A stretch of DNA of 53,525 bases from Oligoflexales bacterium. GTDB taxonomy: Bacteria > Bdellovibrionota_B > Oligoflexia > Oligoflexales > Bog-1112. Below the pieces are notes generated by a model. That model was not told the origin of the DNA. It did no database searches and worked only from the letters and a program-made list of their open reading frames with translations. The stretch spans positions 1-53,525 of the forward strand of contig JAGNWK010000009.1 of NCBI GenBank assembly GCA_017985985.1. The letters run 5' to 3'. This document shows positions 42,590-51,273 of this stretch, one piece after another. The position numbers and the translations under genes were made by a program. The number at the start of each line of letters is the position of its first letter. The stretch's first letter is position 1.

Positions 42590-44116
42590 ATGCAGAAGAA
42601 TCTCTACTATTCGGCCTGTAAACGACTTGTAAGTTTGCCATCATTTGGAATTTTTTCTCTGATGATTCTCTCTGTCCTAATGCGCCTACCAACTTATTGG
42701 GAGCCTTTTGAAACAGACCTTAGCACTTACGCTGTCATATCGCATGAGCTGCTCTATGGTAGAGGTCTCTACTCAGATCTATGGGATAATAAGCCTCCTG
42801 GAATTTTTATTATTTATGCGTTGGCAGAAATGCTTGTGGGTTATGGATATCAGCAAATTTTTTTCTTAAATGTGCTGGCTTGCTGGATTTCTCTACTGGG
42901 ATCTTATCGTGCCGCCACTGCTTTAGGTCACAAACAATGGATTGCTCTGGCTGCTGCTACATTTTGGACTTTGTTTTCAATCAACTTTGATATTCAAGCG
43001 AATCAACCCAATACCGAAGTTTTCCTAAATGCTTGTTTAATCTGGTCTTTCGTTTTTTTTATTCGTGCCAATTCTGCGCAAGGCAAGCTGGCTCATTATT
43101 TAGCTGCAAGTGTTATTTTTGGGATAGCTTCTTTATTAAAGCAGGTCATTTTTATTTACGTCGTTGCTTTTGCAACTGTTCAGATCTGTCTAGATTTATA
43201 TAATGGAAAATCAAAAATTCGCTTACTTCTTCACAATGCCTTGCTAGCTTCAGGGATTCCTATCTTCTGGGGATGCGCCTTTATCTACTTTTGGCTTAGT
43301 GGCAAATTGAATATTTTTATCCAAAGTTCGTTTGTATACCCGCAATATTATGCTGGAGACGTTTTATCTAATATTCGTAAGGGAATTGAATTCAATCAAC
43401 TTTTTCCTTCATTTTTTGCAAATTTCGTTTTTTATTTTATAGCTTCTTTATCGGCTATCTGCATTGGGCTATGGTATAAAAATAAACATTCATTCTATTT
43501 AATGGCCTATCTCATCGCTACCCCGATTGCAGTGGCTCTTCCTGGTAAATTCTATCCTCACTACTATCAGTTTTGGTTACCTTTTTTAGCTCTAAGTAGC
43601 GCTGAATTGATAAGTCAAGTCCAGAGCTTTTTGCCGAGTCGATTCAGATGGCTAATAGGCACGATGCTCACTGCGTTCTTGTTGTATTTCAGCATTCATC
43701 CGAGTTTAGCATGGTACCAAATGAGCGCGGATGCTATTTCAAGTCGAAAATATGGGGACGCGTACTATCATAGTCGCAAACTAGCATTGCAAATCAAAAA
43801 AATAAGTTCCCCCCACGAACGATTCTACCTATGGGGCATAGATCCTGGTCTGTTTTTCTTCAGTAATAGACGTCCAGTAGCAGGCGTTTTGTGGAGAGAT
43901 AAAATACAAGAAGGACCCTTGCAAGAAAAACTCACTGCCCGCACGATAAGCCAGCTGGAGAATGAAAAGCCCAGTTTCGTAGTCGTTGAATTAGATCCTT
44001 TTCAATCTGAAACATCACATGCAGTTACCCAATGGATACGACAGCATTATGAATTCCGCGATCCAAAATTCAAACAGGGACCTTATGCGCTCTTCTTCAG
44101 GACTAAGGGTCATTAG
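42590..44116 (+). CDS. GT-C family membrane glycosyltransferase (ArnT/PMT-like)
   Basis: A 508-residue polytopic protein (about 10-11 helices) of the PMT/GT39-like GT-C superfamily. The first loop carries the conserved acidic motif (WEPFETDLSTYAVISHELLY, with Asp/Glu) and LYSDLWDNKPPGIFIIYALA, typical of lipid-linked sugar transferases. A soluble C-terminal domain follows (SSPHERFYLWGIDPGLFFFS). It probably transfers a sugar from a polyprenyl phosphate to a lipid, glycan or protein outside the membrane. The ATG at 42590 is preferred to a TTG at 42575. It follows the permease gene by 71 bp, so a glycan-export link is possible. Confidence 0.8.
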   Translation: MQKNLYYSACKRLVSLPSFGIFSLMILSVLMRLPTYWEPFETDLSTYAVISHELLYGRGLYSDLWDNKPPGIFIIYALAEMLVGYGYQQIFFLNVLACWISLLGSYRAATALGHKQWIALAAATFWTLFSINFDIQANQPNTEVFLNACLIWSFVFFIRANSAQGKLAHYLAASVIFGIASLLKQVIFIYVVAFATVQICLDLYNGKSKIRLLLHNALLASGIPIFWGCAFIYFWLSGKLNIFIQSSFVYPQYYAGDVLSNIRKGIEFNQLFPSFFANFVFYFIASLSAICIGLWYKNKHSFYLMAYLIATPIAVALPGKFYPHYYQFWLPFLALSSAELISQVQSFLPSRFRWLIGTMLTAFLLYFSIHPSLAWYQMSADAISSRKYGDAYYHSRKLALQIKKISSPHERFYLWGIDPGLFFFSNRRPVAGVLWRDKIQEGPLQEKLTARTISQLENEKPSFVVVELDPFQSETSHAVTQWIRQHYEFRDPKFKQGPYALFFRTKGH

Positions 44117-44272
44117 GTTAAGGGGGAAATCTCATAAGGCGAGGGCAGAGGGGCCATTCATCGGTTCTGGTCTTGGCTACGAGGAAGAGCTTTCAACTAG
44201 CGAATCTAGTCTTTGTGCGAGAGTGAAAGGGTTCCGTCTCCATGCCTCTTGCATTGTAACAAGTTCAGATAT

Positions 44273-46063
44273 TTATTTGCATTTTGCTTCGAGTTCGACC
44301 CAGCGGGTGTAAAGTCTTTCGATCTCTTCGTTAGCTTTTTGCAGAGAGGCAGAAGCTTCTTGTAGCAGGGACGGATCGATGGCAGGACTGCTAGCAAGTC
44401 TTTCCAACTCGGACTCACTGGAGGCTCTTTTCCCTTCGGCTATGGCGATGGAGGCTTCCATCGCTTCGAACTCACGTTGTTCAAGGTAGCTCAGTTTTTT
44501 TCTAGATTTCCCTCCTTCTTTTTTTAACTCTGCTTTTGGGTTGTTTTCCTTTGCCCGAGACTTTTGCTTGCTCTCCCATTGGGGGTAATCTGCAAAAAAT
44601 TCAGCAGATCCAGCTCCGTCAAGAGCAAGTAGTGAGTTGGAAACGCGGTCGAGCATGTAACGGTCGTGGGTGATAAGCACTAGAGCTCCCGGAAATTCAG
44701 CCAGACTCTCTTCGAGCACCTCGAGGGTTGGGATGTCGAGGTCGTTCGTTGGCTCATCGAGCAGGAGGACATCTGCAGGTTCAAGCATAAGTTTGGCGAT
44801 CAGCACTCTGGCCTGCTCCCCCCCAGACAGTCGTCCCACAGGTACATCGAGCTGCTCAACTCGGAAGAGAAACTTCTTTGCCCAAGAGACAAGATGAATG
44901 ACCCGTTCTCCGACTCGGACACTGTCTCCATGGGGAGACAGGGATTTTCTCAGTGATAAATTGGGGTCTAGGGAATCTCGATTTTGTTCAAAGTAAACGA
45001 TGCGGAGTTTATCAGCGCTTTCTCTTTTTCCTGAATCTATGGGAAGGATCCCCTGAATGATTTTGAGCAGTGTGCTCTTCCCACTCGCATTGAGGCCGAG
45101 AAGACCTAGGCGAGATCCCTGGGTGAGGGTGAGGTTCAAGTTGCTAAAGAGAGTTCTGCCGCCTAGGGCTTTGCTGACGGATTGGAGTTCGATAAGTCTT
45201 TTGGTTTTTCGATTCGAACTTTGAAATTCGATATCGACAGAACTCTGGCGTAGGCGTGAGTTGAGTTCAACGAGTTGGGTTTGGAGTCCTTCTGCTGCCT
45301 TGATACGAGCACTTTGTTTGGTCGTTCTCGCCTTGGCACCTTGCCGAAGCCATTCCGTCTCCCTTCTCACTTTATTGGCTAGGCTGCTCTGAGTCTGTTC
45401 TTGTCCACTGAGAAATTCAGATCTTTTGAGAAGAAAATCGGAGTAGCCTCCTTCGATGACGAACATGCCGTCTGGATAAACTCTATTGAGTTCCATTGTC
45501 TTATCACTGACGTTTTCAAGAAAATAACGATCATGGCTAATGACGACATAGCCAAAGGGAGCTGCTTTTAAAAGGGCCTCGAGCCAGAGTATCCCTTCCA
45601 GGTCGAGGTGGTTGGTCGGTTCATCAAGCAGAAGGAAGTCGGGTTCCTGAATCAGGGCGCAGGCCAGGCCCAGTCTTTTTTTCCATCCCCCCGAGAGACT
45701 CTGAGCCTTCTGTTGCAGGTCTAAAAAACCAACTTTGCTAGCCATCTTTTTGACGCGCAGCTCTTGTTCTTCTGGTTCAGCACCTCGGCCTGTTGCTGCC
45801 AATAGTGTGGACTCAACAGTGGCTTCTTTCTCAAAAACGGAGCTCTGGTCAACATAAACCAGTCGCAAACCTTTTCTTAGTGAGACGGAGCCTTCATCGG
45901 GGGCTATTTTCCCCGCTAGGATTTTCAGCAGGGTCGATTTTCCAGATCCATTGGGCCCGAAGATTCCTAGTCGGTCTCTTTCCTGAAGGGCGATGGAGAG
46001 GCCAGAGAATAAGGGTTCTGTCCCGAATGATTTCGTTAGGTTATGGCCAGTAAGTATGGTCAT
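44273..46063 (-). CDS. uup: ABC-F ATPase, Uup type
   Basis: A 596-residue protein with two ABC domains and no membrane part. First domain: GPNGSGKST, LSGGWKKRLGLA, LLLDEPTNHLD. Second domain: GLNASGKST, LSGGEQARVLIA, LLLDEPTNDLD. A linker with charged helices lies between (about 215-280), and a C-terminal coiled coil (SYLEQREFEAMEASIAIAEG ... EIERLYTRWVELEAKCK) is the Uup-specific DNA/ribosome-binding tail. ABC-F proteins act on ribosomes; Uup also affects transposon excision and Holliday junction handling in E. coli. A single minus-strand gene between plus-strand genes. Confidence 0.88.
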   Translation of the reverse strand: MTILTGHNLTKSFGTEPLFSGLSIALQERDRLGIFGPNGSGKSTLLKILAGKIAPDEGSVSLRKGLRLVYVDQSSVFEKEATVESTLLAATGRGAEPEEQELRVKKMASKVGFLDLQQKAQSLSGGWKKRLGLACALIQEPDFLLLDEPTNHLDLEGILWLEALLKAAPFGYVVISHDRYFLENVSDKTMELNRVYPDGMFVIEGGYSDFLLKRSEFLSGQEQTQSSLANKVRRETEWLRQGAKARTTKQSARIKAAEGLQTQLVELNSRLRQSSVDIEFQSSNRKTKRLIELQSVSKALGGRTLFSNLNLTLTQGSRLGLLGLNASGKSTLLKIIQGILPIDSGKRESADKLRIVYFEQNRDSLDPNLSLRKSLSPHGDSVRVGERVIHLVSWAKKFLFRVEQLDVPVGRLSGGEQARVLIAKLMLEPADVLLLDEPTNDLDIPTLEVLEESLAEFPGALVLITHDRYMLDRVSNSLLALDGAGSAEFFADYPQWESKQKSRAKENNPKAELKKEGGKSRKKLSYLEQREFEAMEASIAIAEGKRASSESELERLASSPAIDPSLLQEASASLQKANEEIERLYTRWVELEAKCK

Positions 46064-46099
46064 AGAGAAAACTCTCCATTATGATCTAATAAAATTTTA

Positions 46100-46151
46100 G
46101 GGGAACCAGCTGCCCCTCCCGGAGGCTAAAATTTCCCCTACCCCTCCTTGC
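46100..46151 (+). repeat. Family B hairpin repeat, copy 6
   Basis: GGGGAACCAGCTGCCCC, TCCCGGAGGCTAAA, ATTTCCCC, TACCCCTCCTTGC: the long-loop subtype, closely matching copy 7. It lies directly before the membrane protein gene at 46171. Confidence 0.82.
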
Positions 46152-46170
46152 AGAACAGCTTGAGGCTTCT

Positions 46171-46959
46171 GTGGTACTTTTTCTTACAGCTACGGTTGTT
46201 GGCTATTGCAGTATAGTCTACGAGCTCATTCTGGCTCAGTGTCTATCTGTTGCCCTTGGAAATACAGTTGTTCGCTATGCGATGACCATAGGGTTGTACC
46301 TTTTTTCTCTAGGAATGGGCTCCCTTTTCTTGCACTTCTATCCAGCGCGGCAGGCTTTAAGAACCCTATTTTTGGCAGAGACCTGTCTAGCTGGCATCGG
46401 GCTCGTGCTCCCCTTTGCCTTGTTTGGGGGGACTGAGCTGCTGCGATCTTGCGTAGAAGAGCTTGGGCTCAGCCCAGCCTCTTTTGACTATCTGTCGAGT
46501 GTTTTTATACATCTTTGGGTGATTCTCATAGGTTGCATCAGTGGTCTAGAAGTGCCCCTGCTGATGGAATTGACCGAACCTCGGGATCTCTCCAAGGAGT
46601 CTTTGCCTTCTGAGGAACTAGATCTTGCTGATGTAAAGCCAAGAAAAGGTGATCGGGCCTCAAAGATTTTAGCTTGTGATTATATTGCGACCTTTGCTGG
46701 GGCTGTCAGCTTCCCTTTCTTTATCCACCAGACCCTTGGTCTGATTGCAGGCTCTGCTCTCATGGGGATCCTGAATGCTTTTGCTGCTCTCCTGCTTTCT
46801 TTTCAGCTCGCTCGCTCCAAAACTCAAAGCTACCGCTTCTGGAATATACTGCTTATTCTGATCGTGATCTTGGCTCTCTGTGTTATTTGGAAGGAGGAAT
46901 TTTTCCGTAGTCATCTGATCGATTTCCTCTTCCCTCTCAAGCAAAGTTTGAAACCATGA
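46171..46959 (+). CDS. Membrane protein of the spermidine-synthase-associated type (TM-only partner)
   Basis: A 262-residue protein with about seven hydrophobic helices and no soluble enzyme domain. The first block (VVGYCSIVYELILAQCLSVA, GNTVVRYAMTIGLYLFSLGM, GSLF) and GLEVPLLMELTE are typical of the membrane half of membrane-bound spermidine-synthase-like proteins. The start is GTG at 46171; no ATG is available and the upstream sequence is the family B repeat. Its end overlaps the next gene by four bases (ATGA). The partner repeats the same membrane pattern, suggesting a hetero-oligomer of two seven-helix modules. Substrate unknown. Confidence 0.68.
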   Translation: MVLFLTATVVGYCSIVYELILAQCLSVALGNTVVRYAMTIGLYLFSLGMGSLFLHFYPARQALRTLFLAETCLAGIGLVLPFALFGGTELLRSCVEELGLSPASFDYLSSVFIHLWVILIGCISGLEVPLLMELTEPRDLSKESLPSEELDLADVKPRKGDRASKILACDYIATFAGAVSFPFFIHQTLGLIAGSALMGILNAFAALLLSFQLARSKTQSYRFWNILLILIVILALCVIWKEEFFRSHLIDFLFPLKQSLKP

Positions 46960-48653
46960 GTTTCTCTTATCTGCTCCTCTCTGCTTTCTTAGCTTCGTTT
47001 ACGGGGGTAGGCATAGAGTTGATCTTGGCGAAGACCTTCATCATGATCAGTGATCAGACGGTGATCTGGGAGAGTCTTACCCTAGGGCTTTTTATGCTCA
47101 GCTTTGGAGCTGGGCTTATCTTATACCCATATCTCCCTAAGAAAGAAGATGTGACCCGTCTGTTGGACTTGGAATTGATCTTAGGGTTTGTGACACTTGT
47201 AAGTCTTCCTCTGATTACGCTCCTTTATATCTTGTTTCGAGCTTATATTGCTGAGTTTAGGCTTGAGGCACAGAATTCGCCTCCTCTTCATCTGTTTAGT
47301 TTTATCCTGAGTCTGCAGAGCTTGGTTACAGTTATTGGACTGGTCTGTGGTTTGAAGCTGCGTTTATTTATCAAGTTAGCAGAAAACTCTCGGAAAAATT
47401 ACGCTATCGTTCTGGCTTTCTATGACTTTGGCGCTCTGATCTCTTCGCTCTTGTTTTCGCTGGTGTCTGTCCGCTATTCCTTGCTGATTTCGACTGGAAT
47501 TTTAGGGTGTGTTCTCTGTGCTCAATCGTATGGTCTTTTCTTTCAACTGAGAAATAGCTGCAGAATCGTTCCGCGCTACCCGATCGTTGTGTGTACCTTG
47601 GCCTTTGCCTCCTTGTTTTTGCTTAAAAATGATTCTGTTCTAGAGCAAATTTTTTTGAAGAATTTCTATTATAACCAACTGAGTTTTAAATTAGAAAAGG
47701 GGAAGGTTTGGCAGGTGGGGCCTATTGGCCTGCTCGATTTTTATGATTTTTTCAGAAAAACGCCTTCGATAACCCGGACCTGGAGCCCCTACCAGGTCAT
47801 CGATCAAGTCCCTAGTTGGAACTTGCTGTCCGAGGGTAAGAGCAAAGGGAGTTCTGAGAATTTTTCTCTCTTTATCAATGGTCATTTTCAGTTTTCGAGG
47901 GAGAGCGAGAGATCCTATCATGAGTTCTTAGCTCATGTCACTTTGATGCTGGTGGAACCCCGTAGAGTTTGCGCAGATGATTTTGTTTGTCCCCCACAAG
48001 ATGTTCTGATCCTTGGGGCTGGGGACGGTTTGCTGGCCCGTGAGCTTTTGAAATATGGCGAACGAATAGTGAGCCTCCGTCTGATTGAACTGGACGAAGA
48101 TATCCTCCAAATGGCCCAGCGGACTCCCCTTAGTCAGATGAATGAAGGATCTTTTTTGGATAAGAAACTGAATTGGCAGAAAGATGATGCCTGGTCTTGG
48201 TTGAAAAATAGTACAGCTCAGTTCGATGCTATTTATGCAGATTTCCCATACCCCTTTGATGCAGAGAGTGCTCGCCTCTACAGTGTAGAGTTCTTTCATC
48301 TGGTGGCCTCTCATGTGAAGCCATCTGGCTTTTTTGTCTTTGATGGCCCCATCGCCAAGGGTGGAGGTTTGAATATTGATAACTGTATTTTTATCAACAG
48401 TCTCTACCAGGCTGGTTTTCAAAGTTTAAGGGCTTTTCAGGCCTCGCAGGAGACTTTTTTGATAGCTTTAAAAGCGTCTCATTTTGCAGAAAGTCCGCGG
48501 TTTGTCAGCCCTGGCTTTGCTCTTCAGAGCGTTCAGCCTGATTGGTTCCAAAATCAAAAACACTGGCAAGATTTATCCCGCTGCGAGTCTTCTGCTTTGA
48601 ACTCTGTTTTCAGACCGTATACTCTCCGATCACAGGACCCTATCTTCTATTAA
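46956..48653 (+). CDS. Membrane-bound spermidine-synthase-like methyltransferase-fold protein
   Basis: A 565-residue protein: about seven N-terminal helices (FTGVGIELILAKTFIMISDQ opens the module) and a cytoplasmic C-terminal domain (about 300-530) with the SpeE-like Rossmann fold. VLILGAGDGLLAREL and LRLIELDEDILQMAQRT are the nucleotide motifs; FDAIYADFPYPFDAESARLY followed by SVEFFHL corresponds to the SpeE catalytic DxxxP/LYSxEFY block. Aminopropyltransferase activity is uncertain: a number of such fused proteins have unknown function. Translationally coupled to the seven-helix gene upstream; followed by a family B repeat. Confidence 0.78.
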   Translation: MSFSYLLLSAFLASFTGVGIELILAKTFIMISDQTVIWESLTLGLFMLSFGAGLILYPYLPKKEDVTRLLDLELILGFVTLVSLPLITLLYILFRAYIAEFRLEAQNSPPLHLFSFILSLQSLVTVIGLVCGLKLRLFIKLAENSRKNYAIVLAFYDFGALISSLLFSLVSVRYSLLISTGILGCVLCAQSYGLFFQLRNSCRIVPRYPIVVCTLAFASLFLLKNDSVLEQIFLKNFYYNQLSFKLEKGKVWQVGPIGLLDFYDFFRKTPSITRTWSPYQVIDQVPSWNLLSEGKSKGSSENFSLFINGHFQFSRESERSYHEFLAHVTLMLVEPRRVCADDFVCPPQDVLILGAGDGLLARELLKYGERIVSLRLIELDEDILQMAQRTPLSQMNEGSFLDKKLNWQKDDAWSWLKNSTAQFDAIYADFPYPFDAESARLYSVEFFHLVASHVKPSGFFVFDGPIAKGGGLNIDNCIFINSLYQAGFQSLRAFQASQETFLIALKASHFAESPRFVSPGFALQSVQPDWFQNQKHWQDLSRCESSALNSVFRPYTLRSQDPIFY

Positions 48654-48669
48654 GTTAGGGCGAGTGTAG

Positions 48670-48720
48670 GCAAGGAGGATCAGGGGAAACTTTAGCTCCG
48701 GAGGGGCAGCTAGTTCCCCT
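48670..48720 (-). repeat. Family B hairpin repeat, copy 7
   Basis: On the minus strand AGGGGAACTAGCTGCCCCTC, CGGAGCTAAAG, TTTCCCC, TGATCCTCCTTGC: long-loop subtype, with GGGGAA/TTTCCCC stem ends and an inner GCCCCTCCGGAG part. Confidence 0.82.
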
Positions 48721-48744
48721 GAAAGAAAAATAATGGAGGCAAAA

Positions 48745-49281
48745 ATGAAATTTGAACATAGCGATAGAATATCCGCCCCACGTGACACTGTTTATAATCT
48801 CGTTCGAGATCACCTCTCTGATCTGGCCTCTTATCTGCCCAGTGTAAAGGAGATCAAGACCCTAGAGAAGCAGAGCCAAGGCAAAGACAAGACGTTTATT
48901 TTAAACCAGTGGTTTGCAGATGTAAAACTCCCTAGTTGGATTCAAGCTCTAATCCCTGAGTCATTGTTTTCTTGGAAGGACAGGGCGACTTGGGACGATA
49001 CTAAGTATGAAGTGACTTATGTTCTGGAGTCTATGGTGTCCCAGGAAGTCTTTAAAGCTAGTGGGAAAAACACTTTCAAATTTCTGTCTGAAACGGAGAT
49101 GGAACTCGTGGTGTCGTGCGAAGTTGAAATTTTTGCGGATAAGATCCCTGGCGTTCCGAAGCTTCTTGCTAGGAAAGTACAGACGGCGATTGAACCCATG
49201 ATTGAGAAAATGCTAGCCCCGAACATGACAAGCCTGGGACTCGGAATTAACAAGTATTTGGAAAAAAAGAAATTGAGCTAG
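48745..49281 (+). CDS. SRPBCC-superfamily protein (DUF2505-like)
   Basis: A 178-residue single-domain protein with the helix-grip pattern of SRPBCC/START folds: KFEHSDRISAPRDTVYNLVR at the N-terminus, a central beta sheet (WFADVKLPSWIQ, ATWDDTKYEVTYVLESM), EVEIFADKIPGVPKLLARKV and a long C-terminal helix. The layout is similar to DUF2505 proteins. It binds an unknown hydrophobic ligand; no signal peptide. GGAGG lies five bases before the ATG at 48745; a slightly earlier ATG at 48733 lacks a site. Single gene between repeats. Confidence 0.65.
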   Translation: MKFEHSDRISAPRDTVYNLVRDHLSDLASYLPSVKEIKTLEKQSQGKDKTFILNQWFADVKLPSWIQALIPESLFSWKDRATWDDTKYEVTYVLESMVSQEVFKASGKNTFKFLSETEMELVVSCEVEIFADKIPGVPKLLARKVQTAIEPMIEKMLAPNMTSLGLGINKYLEKKKLS

Positions 49282-49321
49282 CCGTTCTCCGCTCCAACCT
49301 GTCGAAGTATTCACATGATAA

Positions 49322-49399
49322 CCTCGTCATTGCGAGCGTAAGCGAAGCAATCTCCTTCTAAAGGATTGCTTCGTCACCTCGGTTCCTCTCAATGATGGA
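49322..49399. repeat. CGTCATTGCGAG-type dispersed hairpin repeat
   Basis: The inner stem is GAAGCAATC (49344-49352) with GATTGCTTC (49364-49372); the outer parts TCATTG (49327) and CAATGA (49390) pair as well. The sequence CCTCGTCATTGCGAG...AAGCAATCTCC resembles a widely distributed bacterial intergenic repeat. It lies in a 260-bp gap with no gene. Confidence 0.8.
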
Positions 49400-49541
49400 G
49401 TTAGGATACTTAGACAGCTTGGACCAAGCAAAGCCGTTTCTTGCTCTGAGCAAAGTTCACGAAAAAGAACTGCTTCTTGCAGAGGTCTACTCTTCTGAGA
49501 TAAAATAGACCTCATAAGTTCCTCCACATAAAGTGTTCTCT

Positions 49542-49949
49542 ATGCAATGTTCAAGAGACAGCCAGAATTTAGGGCGATCAAGGATAGGTCTGCCTTTGAT
49601 CCAGACTCTTCTTTGGTCGGTTTGTATCCTGTCACCGCTGTGCTTTATTTCCTGCAAAAAAACGATCGATGAGGAAAGTCCGGTCTACTTTGTGAGGACA
49701 GGGGACAATAAAGATCTTAAAACGCGAGCTCAGGTCTGTGAAAGTCAGCCTCATATGGTTTGGAAAAATGAGATTTGTGAGGATGAGAAGAAGGAGGACA
49801 TTCTCAAGTGCAATAGAGCTAAGAGTTCTTACTGGAATGAGGAAGGGCGAGTTTGTACAACAGATCTTAATAGCGAAAAGATAAAAAATGAAAAATGTCA
49901 GGCGCAGGGGCTGATCTTTAAGTCTGGTCGCTGTCTTCCTGATAGTTAG
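49542..49949 (+). CDS. Small cysteine-containing putative lipoprotein
   Basis: A 135-residue protein. The leader ends in LSPLCFISC, giving a lipobox cysteine near residue 38. The mature domain contains six spaced cysteines (QVCESQ, EICEDE, LKCNRA, RVCTTD, EKCQAQ, GRCLPDS), suggesting three disulfides in a small periplasmic or surface domain. The ATG at 49542 is chosen over a GTG at 49533; neither has a ribosome site. It lies seven bases before the next lipoprotein gene, so the two are co-transcribed. Function unknown. Confidence 0.55.
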   Translation: MQCSRDSQNLGRSRIGLPLIQTLLWSVCILSPLCFISCKKTIDEESPVYFVRTGDNKDLKTRAQVCESQPHMVWKNEICEDEKKEDILKCNRAKSSYWNEEGRVCTTDLNSEKIKNEKCQAQGLIFKSGRCLPDS

Positions 49950-49956
49950 GATTAAG

Positions 49957-51273
49957 ATGCTTGTGAAAAATGTTAGCAAAGTTTTCTTACTATGCCTTCT
50001 TATGGGTCTATGTTTTTTTTCTTCCTTTGCCTGCAGGCAAAAAAAGAAGCCTGAAGAGCCTGCACTAGCGACAAAGAACTTGGAGTCTACAAATCCTGCA
50101 GGACCTATATTTAGTGAAGACTTCAAGGCAAGAGAACAGGAAAAGCTAGGAGAGGTGGATGGCAGTCGTCTTTCCGTGAGTGTTCTTTCCGTGAGTTCTC
50201 AGAGGATCAATGACTATGATAGTATCAAAATAGAGGCGACCTCTGATCCAGAAACTGGTAAGCAAGACTACTTTGAATATGCTATTTGTGAAAAAGAGGA
50301 TGCAGGATCTTGTTCTCCAGATCCTTCGCGACCTAGCTCTTTTGTCTCTTCCCCCTATACAACGACATCCTCTCTTCCTAAAATTTTGAACATTCAAGTT
50401 CGAGCCTGTGTGCGAGAGTATCATGCCAAGAACAAATCGCAGTTGTGTGGGGCTTGGAAGAGAACACCCTACAAGCAGGGGCAGCTCGATGATGTGGCGA
50501 CAGAAGCTTTGTTAAAGGAACAGGAAGCTGTTAAGGAAAAAATCGCTAAGAATTGTAGTGAAATTCGGCAAAGAATTTTAAACTTTAAAAAAAGCCATCA
50601 GGAATTGTTTGATCGATGTGCCGCAAAAGATAAAACATTGAGCAAAGATCAGTTAAATCTCTGTGCTTTGAGCAATAAACATTTAGAAGCAGGGGAAGAT
50701 GCTTGTACAGATCTTATGCTTACTCCGCTCTTGACTGCGATGGAGGATAGTCAAGCTCAGGCTCTGAAGTCCCCATCGACGGCAGATAATTCCTCCGCTG
50801 GGAAGAAGCTCTCCGATCAAAGAGGCTACCTCTTGCTTGCTTTTGGAGGTGCTTTTTTCCTAGGTGGATCTTCTTTTATTTTCTCTGCTTTTGATTTTAA
50901 TAAAGTAGAATCTGCAGCAGTCGAGGCTAAGGGTTCTGATCCTACTCTTAGTGTAAAAGGGTCAGAGCCTACGGAGCCTCTGTCTAAAAAAGCGATTGGC
51001 GTCGAAGGAGTAGAAGCGGAGCGTGTGGGCAAAAAGTCTATTTTTGGATGGGATGTTACTTTTAAGGACAAGAGCAGAGCTGTCGTGGGAAGCATACTGA
51101 TGATTGCTGGGACGGGCTTGCTTGTTGCAGGGGTCACACAGTTCGCCCTTACCGACGAGCAGAAGAACAGTGGTTTTGAGGACCTACTGAGGGAGCTGGC
51201 TCCCATTACGAGCGTACTCCTCGACAGGCAGAAGGACCTCGACCGCATTTATACGCAGCTCAATGATCTTTAG
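49957..51273 (+). CDS. Putative lipoprotein with two hydrophobic segments, unknown function
   Basis: A 438-residue protein with a lipoprotein signal (LLMGLCFFSSFAC, Cys26). A beta-rich middle (about 65-165, QDYFEYAICEKEDAGSCSPD) and a helical Cys-containing part (about 190-265) precede two Gly/Leu-rich hydrophobic segments (about 286-308 and 371-393) and a C-terminal coiled coil (LRELAPITSVLLDRQKDLDR). The layout matches the lipoprotein at 8637-9602. TAGGA lies five bases before the ATG. Its TAG stop coincides with the first bases of a family B repeat, and its end overlaps the convergent deaminase-like gene by 14 bp. Confidence 0.6.
   Translation: MLVKNVSKVFLLCLLMGLCFFSSFACRQKKKPEEPALATKNLESTNPAGPIFSEDFKAREQEKLGEVDGSRLSVSVLSVSSQRINDYDSIKIEATSDPETGKQDYFEYAICEKEDAGSCSPDPSRPSSFVSSPYTTTSSLPKILNIQVRACVREYHAKNKSQLCGAWKRTPYKQGQLDDVATEALLKEQEAVKEKIAKNCSEIRQRILNFKKSHQELFDRCAAKDKTLSKDQLNLCALSNKHLEAGEDACTDLMLTPLLTAMEDSQAQALKSPSTADNSSAGKKLSDQRGYLLLAFGGAFFLGGSSFIFSAFDFNKVESAAVEAKGSDPTLSVKGSEPTEPLSKKAIGVEGVEAERVGKKSIFGWDVTFKDKSRAVVGSILMIAGTGLLVAGVTQFALTDEQKNSGFEDLLRELAPITSVLLDRQKDLDRIYTQLNDL

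Noticed and set aside
44117..44272. A possible third 48-bp repeat copy near 44159 (GGTTCTGGTCTTGGCTACGA).
   Set aside because: Only about a dozen bases match; this is not enough to call a copy.
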